Shown here: positions 1 through 9,841 of the stretch, piece by piece
How positions within the stretch are numbered: position 1 is the stretch's first letter
Layout of the letters: each line of letters opens with the position of its first letter
Assembly: GCA_902543245.1 (NCBI GenBank)
Contig: CACBXQ010000001.1
Span: forward strand, 124,001 to 188,000
Direction of reading: 5' to 3'
Length of the DNA stretch: 64,000 nt
From: an uncultured Pelagibacteraceae bacterium
GTDB taxonomy: Bacteria; Pseudomonadota; Alphaproteobacteria; Pelagibacterales; Pelagibacteraceae
Notes under the pieces: model-generated
The model's input: the letters and a program-made list of their open reading frames with translations, nothing else
Told to the model about the DNA's origin: nothing
The model's database searches: none
Position numbers and translations under genes: made by a program

Positions 1-1053
1 TAAACTTCCTAACGCCATAGTTGAGAATACAATTAAATCATTAAAGCCTTGAGCTTTAAATTTTTCCTCTGGTGTATACGTAGTTACAAGCAAACTTGTT
101 CCTGTCACAAAAAGAAAATTCCATCCAATTCCAAGAAATATGAGCCCGATAAAATAACTTGTAAATGAAGGTTCAGGAAAGCTTACTAAAATTGTTAAAA
201 TATAAAAAATAACTCCGAAATAAATCATTTTACTGTATCCAAATTTTTTTATCAAATTACCTGTAAATAAAGATGGAAGAAACATTGCCACAAGATGAAA
301 TTGAAGAACTAATCCAGTATTTTGCAAACTGATGTTGTGAATTAAGTGCATGCTAATTGGTGTCGCAGTCATCAAAAAAGACATTATAGCATAGGCAAAT
401 GCTGCTGATGTTAATGCTTGTAAAAACCTTGGACCCTTTATAAACTCCAAATAGCTTCTAGTTCTTCTTTCATCATTTTTAGAAAACTCTATTTCATTTT
501 TATTTTTAAAAAAAAACAAAAATATAGCTGGAAGAAAAGTTAAAATTGATAATATTAAGTATGACCCAACATACATATGATCACTAAAAAAATTTTTTGT
601 ATAATCGGCTAGACTTATACCTATAAATCCAGCAATTATACCTGACAATAATAAATACGAGATAGCTTTAGGTGCCTTATCTTTAGACACACTTTCGGCA
701 GCAGCAAATCGATACTGATGAGTGAATGCACCACTTCCACCAAGTATTAAACAAGATATACAAAACAATATAAAATTTTCTTTAGAAATAGAATAAGCGC
801 CAAGTAAACAAGCAACTGATCCAGCAATTGCTGCGAGAACAAACCCCCACCTTCGACCGATTAAACTCATTACTTTAGCAGCAACTATTGTTGATATTGC
901 TATCCCAACTACATAAATTGATGGAGGTAAAGTTGATAATGTTTTTATTGGGCTCAAATCTGAACCAATAATTCCACTTAAAAAAACTGTTACTGTTGCA
1001 GCAGTAAATCCAAAGATTTGACTTAGAATTAATAATATAAGATTTTTGTTCAC
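1..1053 (-). CDS. MFS transporter, partial (3' end outside the window)
   Basis: Open frame on the minus strand from a GTG start (1053..1051) through position 1; translation MNKNLILLILSQIFGFTAATVTVFLSGIIGSDLSPIKTLSTLPPSIYVVGIAIS... is MFS-like with many TM segments. Absent from the supplied ORF track. Confidence 0.8.
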   Translation of the reverse strand, partial: MNKNLILLILSQIFGFTAATVTVFLSGIIGSDLSPIKTLSTLPPSIYVVGIAISTIVAAKVMSLIGRRWGFVLAAIAGSVACLLGAYSISKENFILFCISCLILGGSGAFTHQYRFAAAESVSKDKAPKAISYLLLSGIIAGFIGISLADYTKNFFSDHMYVGSYLILSILTFLPAIFLFFFKNKNEIEFSKNDERRTRSYLEFIKGPRFLQALTSAAFAYAIMSFLMTATPISMHLIHNISLQNTGLVLQFHLVAMFLPSLFTGNLIKKFGYSKMIYFGVIFYILTILVSFPEPSFTSYFIGLIFLGIGWNFLFVTGTSLLVTTYTPEEKFKAQGFNDLIVFSTMALGSL

Positions 1054-1109
1054 TATATTTTATTTTTAAACTACTAAGTAATTGGTATCACCAATTAATA
1101 TGCTTGTCT

Positions 1110-2420
1110 TTAAAGATATTTTTTTAACTTATTTGAACAAATAACCTTTTGCGTATTCATATATTCTTCATGATTTTGCTCAATAGTTTTAAGCTCATAC
1201 AAATAGTTAACCATTGTACCGAAAGATCTTTTATACCCAACCTCTGAAATATTGGCATTTATAATTATATCATCAACAATTGCACCATTACCTAAATGAA
1301 ATCTGCTAACATCATTGATTGGAAGGCCTTTTTTATTTTTTTCCTTCATAATATAATGTGCTGCAAGTTTAATTATGGCTTCTTTCTGAGCAACAATTCT
1401 ATTATCGCCAACTTTTAGATTTTCATCTTTTAAAAAAGATAAATTTTGACTTGGTAAATTTCCAACAATTTCTTTTAACTTATTTTCATCTAAAAGCCTT
1501 ACCCATTTTGCAAAACCAGGCATTGGAGATAATGTTCCATAATTTTTTATATTGGGCAGTTCCTCTTGAAGTTCATACACAACTCTTTTTATTAAAAAAT
1601 TTCCAAGAGTTACTCTACTTAAGCCTTCTTGGCAGTTACTGATTGAATAAAAAGTTGCTGTGTCATAATTTTTTTCTTTATTCATTGCTGGTTTCATTAT
1701 TTCCTGAATTGATTTACCAAGCCCCTTGGTAAGCGCTACCTCAACAAAAATAATTGGCTCATCATCCAATGCAGGATGAAAATATGAAAAAAACTTTCTA
1801 TCTTCGCCAAGTCTTCTTTTTAAATCATTCATATCTTTCATTTGATGAACCTTTTCATACTCAATAATTTTTTCAAGAATCGCTGCTTTTGTATCCCATG
1901 TAATGGTTTTAAGTTTTAAGAAACCAGGATTAAACCAAGATCTAAAAAGATATCTTAGATCATTATCTAAAGATTCTAATTCAGAATTTTCATTTATAAA
2001 ATTTAATAAATCTTCCCTTAAGCTTACAATTATAGATATACCATTTGGCGCCATATTTAATCTATTAAATAATTCTCTTCTTTTTCCTTCTGTAACTTTA
2101 AATAATTTATTCCTATTTTTTTCATCGTTAGATTTTTTAAATTCATTGATGGCGTCATCTATTTCGTTTAAATCTGGTTTATATTTGTTATTAATTTCTA
2201 GAAAAAACTTAAGTTTATTCTCTGGACTTAAATCTTGGTAAAGCAATAAAATATCTCTTGCTACAGTAATTCCAAATGCAGCTCCCTTATTTGATAGCAA
2301 ATCATCACATAAACTTATAATAGTTTCATAATCATTTTTTTTGATTTCAACTATTTTTCTTTTAAACAGTTTTTGACCAACATCAGCAATTGAGGATAGA
2401 ATATTTTTAAATGCAATCAT
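1110..2420 (-). CDS. malonyl-CoA decarboxylase
   Basis: 436 aa; NRLNMAPNGISIIVSLREDLL and SYFHPALDDEPIIFVEVALTKGL motifs typical of malonyl-CoA decarboxylase. Confidence 0.85.
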   Translation of the reverse strand: MIAFKNILSSIADVGQKLFKRKIVEIKKNDYETIISLCDDLLSNKGAAFGITVARDILLLYQDLSPENKLKFFLEINNKYKPDLNEIDDAINEFKKSNDEKNRNKLFKVTEGKRRELFNRLNMAPNGISIIVSLREDLLNFINENSELESLDNDLRYLFRSWFNPGFLKLKTITWDTKAAILEKIIEYEKVHQMKDMNDLKRRLGEDRKFFSYFHPALDDEPIIFVEVALTKGLGKSIQEIMKPAMNKEKNYDTATFYSISNCQEGLSRVTLGNFLIKRVVYELQEELPNIKNYGTLSPMPGFAKWVRLLDENKLKEIVGNLPSQNLSFLKDENLKVGDNRIVAQKEAIIKLAAHYIMKEKNKKGLPINDVSRFHLGNGAIVDDIIINANISEVGYKRSFGTMVNYLYELKTIEQNHEEYMNTQKVICSNKLKKYL

Positions 2421-2488
2421 GTTAAATTATGTTTATTTTAATGATTCCAAAATAGGCATTTTTCTTAATAATGCAATTAAGTAAATTG

Positions 2489-3859
2489 TTATTGTTTTAT
2501 GATCTTTTCAGGCAAAATTCCTTTTGGCCTATATCTCATTATTATTAATAAACCAATTCCTACCATCAAAAATCTAAAGTAAGGGGCGCTGTTAATTAAA
2601 TGAATTTTTATCTCATTTGTCTCTGGTAAGTGAGCGGTAAATAGATTAATCAAAAATAAAGCAATTGGAGCAGCCTCAACCCAAAGAAACCAAACAGCAA
2701 AACCTCCTAGTATTGCTCCAAAATTATTTCCAGTACCTCCAACTATTACCATTACCCATATAACAAACGTATATCTCATTGGTCTATAACTTCCAGGTGT
2801 AAACAACCCATCATTAGTGACCATCATAGCCCCAGCGATACCAACTATTGCCGATCCCAATATAAAAATTAATAGATGTTGCTTAACAACATTTTTTCCC
2901 ATTGCATTTGCTGCTACTTCATTATCTCTTATTGCTCTCATCATTCTTCCCCATGGAGAATAAAGTGCTTTTTGTGTAACAATTAATAAAATTATTACAA
3001 CGCATAAAAATAACCCAGACATACATAGTTTTACATAAACTGAGGATGCATCAATTACCAAAGAGTTTAATAGTTCTTGTCTCTCTGCTAATGAGTTTAC
3101 AAGACCTAATTTTGCAGAATGAAATTTTTCAACTAAATTTATAAACCAGTCTGATTTTTGGAGATCTATTTGATACGGTACTGGTTTTTTTAAACCAATA
3201 ACGTTCTTAACACCTCGTGCAAGCCAATCTTCGTGTTTTATAATGCTCACAACTATTTCAGCAATTAATAGAGTGGCTATTGCTAAATAATCTGCTCTTA
3301 ATCCAAGTGCAATTTTTCCAACAATATATGCTAAGCCACCTGCAAAGAAACCTCCTACTATCCACGAAAATAAAATTGGCATACCTAATCCGCCTAAAAA
3401 GCCAGTTTTTGCTGGATCTATCGCTTCAATACTTTCAATTGCTGGTGTAGAGATTAATTTTAAAAGAATTAAACCAAAAACTATTATAGCAGCTATTGTA
3501 TAATTTCTTTTTTTTGATTTAATTATTTTTTTCAAGGTTAATCTGATTAAAAATACCATTGATATAATAATTAAAAGACAAATAATCAAACCAAAGCCAC
3601 CCGCTTGCCAAGCCTCTCCTACGGGAGCAACAGATACTAAAACAACCGCTAATCCACCTAGAGCAGTGTAACCCATTATTCCAAAATTAATTAAACCTGC
3701 ATATCCCCATTGGATATTTGCACCCATCGTCATAACTGCAGAAATCAGACAGTAATTTAATATAGTTAATGCTATAGACCAAGATTGAAATATGCCAACA
3801 AGTATTATTAAAAATACCATTATGGAATAGGCTAATATAACATTAAAATACTGCCTCAT
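2489..3859 (-). CDS. livM: branched-chain amino acid ABC transporter permease (LivM-type)
   Basis: Polytopic; LRADYLAIATLLIAEI and AIRDNEVAANAMGKNV motifs; in a cluster with LivH/F/G. Confidence 0.85.
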   Translation of the reverse strand: MRQYFNVILAYSIMVFLIILVGIFQSWSIALTILNYCLISAVMTMGANIQWGYAGLINFGIMGYTALGGLAVVLVSVAPVGEAWQAGGFGLIICLLIIISMVFLIRLTLKKIIKSKKRNYTIAAIIVFGLILLKLISTPAIESIEAIDPAKTGFLGGLGMPILFSWIVGGFFAGGLAYIVGKIALGLRADYLAIATLLIAEIVVSIIKHEDWLARGVKNVIGLKKPVPYQIDLQKSDWFINLVEKFHSAKLGLVNSLAERQELLNSLVIDASSVYVKLCMSGLFLCVVIILLIVTQKALYSPWGRMMRAIRDNEVAANAMGKNVVKQHLLIFILGSAIVGIAGAMMVTNDGLFTPGSYRPMRYTFVIWVMVIVGGTGNNFGAILGGFAVWFLWVEAAPIALFLINLFTAHLPETNEIKIHLINSAPYFRFLMVGIGLLIIMRYRPKGILPEKIIKQ

Positions 3860-4866
3860 ATTACTTTTCCTTTAAATATACCTGTAGGTCTAAATAATAA
3901 AACAATAACCAATATCGAAAATGATACTGCAAATTTATAATCTGTAGATAAAACTTGCATTAAAGAGTCTGGTTCCAACGCTTCTGGTAGCAAATATGAT
4001 AAAAATTTTTTGTAGGCATATGTTAAAAATATTTCTGCGAAGGCAATACAGTAACCTCCAAGGAAAGCACCGAAAGGATTACCTATTCCACCAACAATTG
4101 CTGCTGCAAAAATTGGAAGCATATTGTTAAAATATACGAATGGACGATAACTTTTATCAAGTCCATATAAAATTCCACCTATTGTTGCTAAAATCCCAGC
4201 AATAACCCATGTAATCAAAACAACTCTTTTTGGGTCAATACCCGATAGCAAAGCTAGATCCTCATTATCAGAGTAAGCTCTCATGCTGGTGCCAGTTTTT
4301 GTTCTATTTAAAAACCAAAATAATATTGAAACAAAAATTATAGTTACTACTATAGTAATTGCTTGTGTAGATTTAATTGTTAAACCTTCGCTAAAACCTG
4401 TCATTTCTTTAAATTCAGAAGCTTTTAAAATAAATTTTTGTCCATCAAGAAATGTTCTATCAAAAGGTCCTATAATTATTCTTATAATAGCTTGGGTCAC
4501 AAACATAACTCCTACACTAACCATCGCCAATTGTACTGGTGGACTCTTTTTAATTCTATAATAGCTAAATACATACTTATCTATTAATAGCATGTATAAA
4601 ATCATCATTATTATGGCAAAAGGTATTGTTAATAATGCAGTTGGTAATATACCAAGATTAATTCCTAAAGACTGAAAATAAAAGGTAAGTAGAACTGCAA
4701 ACATAGTTCCAAAAGACATCATGTCCCCAGTTGCAAAATTTGCAAATCTCAAAATTCCATAAATTAATGTTACAAAAATTGCACCTAATGCTAGCTGTGA
4801 ACCATATGTTAAAGCAGGAATAATCGTATAATTTAACAAGACTATAATTGCATTAATAAATTCCAT
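3856..4866 (-). CDS. livH: branched-chain amino acid ABC transporter permease (LivH-type)
   Basis: GILRFANFATGDMMSFGTMFAV, AAAIVGGIGNPFGAFLGGYCIAFAE. Confidence 0.85.
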   Translation of the reverse strand: MEFINAIIVLLNYTIIPALTYGSQLALGAIFVTLIYGILRFANFATGDMMSFGTMFAVLLTFYFQSLGINLGILPTALLTIPFAIIMMILYMLLIDKYVFSYYRIKKSPPVQLAMVSVGVMFVTQAIIRIIIGPFDRTFLDGQKFILKASEFKEMTGFSEGLTIKSTQAITIVVTIIFVSILFWFLNRTKTGTSMRAYSDNEDLALLSGIDPKRVVLITWVIAGILATIGGILYGLDKSYRPFVYFNNMLPIFAAAIVGGIGNPFGAFLGGYCIAFAEIFLTYAYKKFLSYLLPEALEPDSLMQVLSTDYKFAVSFSILVIVLLFRPTGIFKGKVI

Positions 4867-4867
4867 T

Positions 4868-5575
4868 TTATGCTCCTAAAAAAGATCTTCTTACTTCTGG
4901 ATCATGCAAAAGTTGTTTGCCTGAACCCTCAAATTTATTTTTGCCAGTAACTAAAACATATCCTCGGTCAGATATACTTAATGCTTGTTTAGCATTCTGT
5001 TCTACCATTATTATTGCAACATTTGTTTTTTTAACTTTTATTATATGGTTAAATAATTCATCCATAACAATTGGAGAAACTCCTGCGGTTGGCTCATCTA
5101 ACATTAAAACAGATGGTTTGGTCATGAGAGCTCTACCAAGTGCCACTTGTTGTCTTTGTCCTCCAGATAGCTCACCAACGGTTTGACTTTTTTTATCACT
5201 TAAAATTGGAAATAACTCATATATTTCTTCAATAATTTTATCTAATTCATCATTTCTAAGGAATGCTCCTATCTCTAAATTTTCTCTTACTGTTAAACCA
5301 GCAAATACATTTCTAGTTTGTGGAACAAATGATATTCCTCTTTTCACTCTGTCTTGTGGGTTTAAGTCTGATATGTTTTTTCCAGCAATGGTTACATCAC
5401 CTGATCTTAAGTTGAGCAAACCAAGCATAGCTTTCATTGCCGTACTTTTTCCAGCCCCATTAGGTCCAAGTATTGCAACAATTTCCCCTTTATTTACATT
5501 AATTGTACATGAAGAAATTATATCGGCTCCTTCATCATAACCTGCAGTCATTTGATTACCTTCAAAAAATGCCAT
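4868..5575 (-). CDS. livF: branched-chain amino acid ABC transporter ATP-binding protein (LivF-type)
   Basis: Walker A GPNGAGKST, LSGGQRQQVALGRAL signature, LMLDEPTAG. Confidence 0.88.
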   Translation of the reverse strand: MAFFEGNQMTAGYDEGADIISSCTINVNKGEIVAILGPNGAGKSTAMKAMLGLLNLRSGDVTIAGKNISDLNPQDRVKRGISFVPQTRNVFAGLTVRENLEIGAFLRNDELDKIIEEIYELFPILSDKKSQTVGELSGGQRQQVALGRALMTKPSVLMLDEPTAGVSPIVMDELFNHIIKVKKTNVAIIMVEQNAKQALSISDRGYVLVTGKNKFEGSGKQLLHDPEVRRSFLGA

Positions 5576-6369
5576 TAAATTTTGCCCTTATTAAAATTTG
5601 ATCTACCTAAATAACTTTCAATTACTTTTTCGTTTTTTTTAACTTCATCAGCAGTTCCTTCAAACAATATAGATCCCTCAGACATAACAATTACAGGATT
5701 ACATAATCTACTTATAAAATCCATATCATGCTCAATCATACAAAAAGTGTATCCTTGTTCTTTGTTTAGCCTTAATATTGACGAGCCAATTTCTTTTAAT
5801 AATGTTCTATTTACACCTGCGCCAACTTCATCTAATAAAACTAATTTTGCATCAATCATCATAGTTCTACCTAATTCTAAAAGTTTTTTCTGTCCTCCAG
5901 ATAAATTACCAGCTAACTCATTTGAAAGATGTTTAAGATTTAAAAAGTCTATAACTTCCAAAGCCTTTTTTCTGACAGCGTTCTCTTCTTTTTTTATTAA
6001 ATTTGGTTTTATTAATACATTTAGCAAATTTTCTCCAGATTGATTTCCAGGTACCATCATTAAATTTTCGATTACGGACATATTGGAAAATTCATGAGCT
6101 ATTTGAAATGTTCTCAATAAACCTTTTGAAAAAAGTTCATAAGATGGAACGTCAGTTATATCCTCATTATTAAACTCAACACATCCATCACTTGATTTTA
6201 AATTACCAGCAATTAAATTGAATAAAGTACTTTTGCCTGAACCATTGGGTCCTATAATTCCAGTTATTGAACCTTTTTTTATTTGCAGTGAACAATTTGA
6301 TACTGCTGCAAGTCCACCAAAATATTTTGTAAGATTATCGACTTTTAGGATATCTGGGGCTGACGACAT
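5575..6369 (-). CDS. livG: branched-chain amino acid ABC transporter ATP-binding protein (LivG-type)
   Basis: GPNGSGKSTLFNLIAGN, LSGGQKKLLELGRTMM, EHDMDFISRLC. Confidence 0.88.
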   Translation of the reverse strand: MSSAPDILKVDNLTKYFGGLAAVSNCSLQIKKGSITGIIGPNGSGKSTLFNLIAGNLKSSDGCVEFNNEDITDVPSYELFSKGLLRTFQIAHEFSNMSVIENLMMVPGNQSGENLLNVLIKPNLIKKEENAVRKKALEVIDFLNLKHLSNELAGNLSGGQKKLLELGRTMMIDAKLVLLDEVGAGVNRTLLKEIGSSILRLNKEQGYTFCMIEHDMDFISRLCNPVIVMSEGSILFEGTADEVKKNEKVIESYLGRSNFNKGKI

Positions 6370-6375
6370 AAAAGA

Positions 6376-7146
6376 TTATACTTTGTTAAGTCTTTTAAGA
6401 ATACTATTAAGTGTTTTCTGAGAGGACCTATAAAATCCTGCTTTTTTTAGTTCTTTGAGTCCTTGTTCATTTAAACCTCCTTTTGTCTGTGATTCTTTTA
6501 CTAAAAATTTCAAATTCTTCATTGAGTTTAAAACTGCATCCTCCGAAAGTGCCACAAATAGAGAAGTTATATATTTTTGTGCTTTGTCTCTTCTTACTCC
6601 CTTGATGACTAACCAACTAGATAAAACATTTAATAACTCATAAAAAGGAGCCATCATGCCTGATATAGCCCAAAAATTATTTGACAACTTTTCATTATGT
6701 AATTCAACTGTAACCCCAAGTTTATTAAAAAATTCCTTAACTTTTTTATTTGGAGGAAACACTGGTATAGGTCCCTTTTTTAATGAAATAAATGGAAGCG
6801 GTATTGCTCTAAAAATTTTAGCATTTACTTTTATATTTTTTTTTAGCTGAACCATTTTCATAGTTGATATAAAGCTTATTACAGTTTGATTAGATCTAAA
6901 TTTTAAATCTTTAATTATTCTGTTACCTACATTTGGAGTAACGGCTAGAAAAACCCAATTTGATTTATCTATAATCTCTTGATTGTTTTTAGCAACACTA
7001 ACTTTTCTGAACTTTTTACTGATCTTATTTGAGATTGTTCTATTTCTTGGGGACAATAAAATTTTTTTAAATGAAATTTTTGAGTTACAAATTCCAGTAA
7101 CCACTGAAGATGTGATTTTTCCAGTACCTATAAATCCTAAAATCAT
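6376..7146 (-). CDS. pyrroline-5-carboxylate reductase-like NAD(P)-dependent oxidoreductase
   Basis: N-terminal MILGFIGTGKITSSVVTGI Rossmann motif; ProC-like architecture. Confidence 0.7.
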   Translation of the reverse strand: MILGFIGTGKITSSVVTGICNSKISFKKILLSPRNRTISNKISKKFRKVSVAKNNQEIIDKSNWVFLAVTPNVGNRIIKDLKFRSNQTVISFISTMKMVQLKKNIKVNAKIFRAIPLPFISLKKGPIPVFPPNKKVKEFFNKLGVTVELHNEKLSNNFWAISGMMAPFYELLNVLSSWLVIKGVRRDKAQKYITSLFVALSEDAVLNSMKNLKFLVKESQTKGGLNEQGLKELKKAGFYRSSQKTLNSILKRLNKV

Positions 7147-7183
7147 ATTAAAATCACAATATATAAGGTGAGCTATTTTTCAA

Positions 7184-8033
7184 TTAATTATTGAAGAAAG
7201 ATCCTCTTATTCTAAGTAATTCCCTACTTAAATTTTTGTTTTCTTTAAAAGGTTTTCTTCCATGGAGCCAAAAATAATTATTTGCAATTATTGATGAACC
7301 AACTGGTAATTTAGTAATAATTTTATTTTTACTGCCTTCTAGACTATCAGATAGTTTTTGCAAAAAAATACCTTGTTTCATATTTCTTGGTTCTGGAAAT
7401 TGATCTATATAGGAAATTTGTGGTCTGCCTTCTTGATCATCAAAAAAAATTGGATGTTCAACTTTGTAATCAATATTTTTACTTTTTGGAGATCCCCAGA
7501 GAAAATCTTCTCTACCTATAGGATCTTTTGATAAAGTTTTACATTCTTCCCAATCATCTAAATGCAACATTGCAGTTTCTCCCCCTTCAACATTTTTTTC
7601 CTCAATTTTTGACATAAGCTTTCCTTAAATATGAGTCACTATTATCCTCATGTTTGACATGAAATCTTGCATAATATTTTCCTGCCATTAAATCATGATT
7701 TGGTATACCAATTAAATGTGCGACAGCAGTTGATAACTTAAGTAAAAAGTCTGAATTAATTTTTTTTTTATTTACCTCTGGGTGGATAATAAAACATCCA
7801 GTATTTCTATCTCGAATAATTTTATTTATCAGTATATTTAACTTATTTGATGTTATTTCGTTTAATATGTTAGCTATAGTAAATCTAGTAAATGGTTTAT
7901 ACTCGAGTGCAGTTAGATCAAATCTTTTAAATGGCTTTTTTAATTTTTCTAAGGTTTCTTTTTTAATTGTAATTAATACAATCCTATCTGATACGTGATG
8001 TTGAGATATTTCTAAACCTTGAATTTTTTCCAT
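7184..8033 (-). pseudogene. glutarate 2-hydroxylase (GlaH/CsiD-like, TauD superfamily), interrupted by a frameshifting deletion
   Basis: ORF 7602..8033 (…LTALEYKPFTRF…AVAHLIGIPNHDLMAGKYYARFHVKHEDNSDSYLR) is the N-terminal half and ORF 7184..7615 (SKIEEKNVEGGETAMLHLDDWE…ISYIDQFPEPR…LPVGSSIIANNYFWLHGR…RELLRIRG) is the C-terminal half of a CsiD-like protein, in different frames. The segment between SYLR and KI(D/E)EKN, which holds the MELHNDGTY metal-binding motif in CsiD, is missing. Confidence 0.8.
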
Positions 8034-8037
8034 ATAA

Positions 8038-8361
8038 TTAAAAATAACTATTTAAAAATGATAATATAATAGCAGAGAAAACTGTGGGATAAACAAGGTT
8101 TTTTTTTGAAATAAAAAATATTAGTACCGAAATAATAATTACTGTAAACCTTACTAGATAATCTGAGTTTGCTAAAGCTCCCTCGGGAAAAATTAATATT
8201 CTTGAAATTAGTGCTGCAAGCGTCGAATATGCTAAGCAATTAAACCACTTAAATATTTTTGAATCCTCTTTTATTTTTTCAGAGCTAATAGCTCCTAAAA
8301 ATCTTGATAAATAAGTTGCGATTGAAGTCGCTATAATAGCTAACACAATAATATTGCTCAT
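8038..8361 (-). CDS. azlD: AzlD-family branched-chain amino acid transport protein
   Basis: 107 aa, TM-rich, start overlaps the end of an AzlC-like gene. Confidence 0.7.
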   Translation of the reverse strand: MSNIIVLAIIATSIATYLSRFLGAISSEKIKEDSKIFKWFNCLAYSTLAALISRILIFPEGALANSDYLVRFTVIIISVLIFFISKKNLVYPTVFSAIILSFLNSYF

Positions 8362-9056
8362 TTATTCTCTCCAAGTAGAAAAGCTATTGTGCCGGCTGTT
8401 ACTCCTCCAAAAAGGATACACCATTCTGGAGAAAAATAATAAAAAATTGGTCCCAAAAAAGATCCTAGTATAACAGAAATTGCTATTCCTTTAGTTTTAA
8501 TAGCTCCTATCATCATGCAAAGAAAGTAAATTGGATTTACTATCATTAAACCCACCATCATATTTGGAGTTAATAAATCAGATGAAAAATATCCTATTAT
8601 AGTTGAAAATATTGCAATCAACCATGTTGCTGTTCCAATGCCTATCCAAAAATCTATCCTATTTTTCCTTTCAATAGTTTGATATTTATTTTTCATTATA
8701 AGCCACGAAGATACTGCAATAAAATGACATGAAATATAATATTTCCACTTTGGTTGACTCTTATCTATTAACAATGGAAATAATGATACTGTCATTGGAT
8801 ATAGACGAGCATTTACTAACCAAACAGCTAGAAAAATATTTAATATTGAAGCGCCAACTAATAAAGACTCAGCCATTACTAATGAACCAGGTAATGCATA
8901 AGTGAATAAAGTAGACAAAATACTCTGTTCAAGTGAAAAATTTAGATTTTTTAATAACGCACCAATTGCTATAAAACTTGCACCTAGCGCTAATGCGGGG
9001 CTATCTATGCCCTTAACAGATTTAAGACCTAGTAAAAAATATTTTAAATTTACCAT
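8358..9056 (-). CDS. azlC: AzlC-family branched-chain amino acid permease
   Basis: 232 aa; GASFIAIGALLKN…YALPGSLVMAE…VNARLYPMTVSLFPL, AzlC-like. Confidence 0.8.
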   Translation of the reverse strand: MVNLKYFLLGLKSVKGIDSPALALGASFIAIGALLKNLNFSLEQSILSTLFTYALPGSLVMAESLLVGASILNIFLAVWLVNARLYPMTVSLFPLLIDKSQPKWKYYISCHFIAVSSWLIMKNKYQTIERKNRIDFWIGIGTATWLIAIFSTIIGYFSSDLLTPNMMVGLMIVNPIYFLCMMIGAIKTKGIAISVILGSFLGPIFYYFSPEWCILFGGVTAGTIAFLLGENK

Positions 9057-9841
9057 TAACCGCCAAGGAATAATCTTCCTACATCAGGATTTTTAAGTAA
9101 ATCATCACCCTTTCCTGCAATTGCAGTTTCCCCAGACACTAAAACATAACCAATGTCAGCAAACTCAAGACCTTTTTTTGCATTTTGCTCAACTAAAATA
9201 ATAGTTTTTTTCTCATTATGCTGAAGATCACCTAAAATTTCAAAAACCATATCTATATATTTTGGCTCTAAACCTATTGAAGGCTCATCAACTAATAATA
9301 CAGATGGTTTCATAACAAGAGCCCTAGATATTTCTAATAATCTTCTCTCACCACCAGACAAAACCTTTGCTGGTTGATTACGTCTATTTCTTAATCTTTC
9401 ATATTTCTCAAATATTTTTTCGGCCTCCTCATAGGACTCATTTGTTTTATCTTTAATAAAGCCACCCATTAATAAATTTTCCTCTACAGTCATATCAGGA
9501 AATACAGAATTATCTTGAAGAATATATGCTATTCCTACAGTTTTTAGTTTTTCTGCAGGAGATAAATTTGTAATTTCATTCCCATTAATTTTAATTTTTC
9601 CAGAAAAAATATTTGTAAAACCATAAATGGAATGAAGTATTGTTGATTTGCCAGCTCCATTTGGTCCAATCAAACATAACGATTGTGCTTTGTTTATAAA
9701 TAAATCGAAGTTGTGTAATATCTCCATCTTTCCATACCCAGCAAATAACTTTTCTATTGTTAAATGGATATTATTTGAAGATAATTTTTTTAAATCTTCT
9801 GGACCAGGTGCTTTACCTAGGACTTCATACTGATTAGACAT
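9056..9841 (-). CDS. livF: branched-chain amino acid ABC transporter ATP-binding protein (LivF-type), second set
   Basis: GPNGAGKSTILHSIYG, LSGGERRLLEISRALVMKP, LVDEPSIGLEP. Confidence 0.87.
   Translation of the reverse strand: MSNQYEVLGKAPGPEDLKKLSSNNIHLTIEKLFAGYGKMEILHNFDLFINKAQSLCLIGPNGAGKSTILHSIYGFTNIFSGKIKINGNEITNLSPAEKLKTVGIAYILQDNSVFPDMTVEENLLMGGFIKDKTNESYEEAEKIFEKYERLRNRRNQPAKVLSGGERRLLEISRALVMKPSVLLVDEPSIGLEPKYIDMVFEILGDLQHNEKKTIILVEQNAKKGLEFADIGYVLVSGETAIAGKGDDLLKNPDVGRLFLGG

Noticed and set aside
1451-2241. Plus-strand ORFs 1451..1642 and 1903..2241
   Set aside because: Antisense to the malonyl-CoA decarboxylase gene; AT-rich frames with no recognisable family.
4283-7171. Plus-strand ORFs within the Liv/ProC-like region (4283, 4917, 5747, 6218, 6455, 6656, 6983)
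   Set aside because: All antisense to well-supported minus-strand genes; several are mirror frames of Walker A regions (e.g. PEPLGPI).
8048-8239. Minus-strand 63-aa ORF overlapping azlD
   Set aside because: Alternate frame inside azlD; the AzlD frame fits the family and the operon overlap with azlC.
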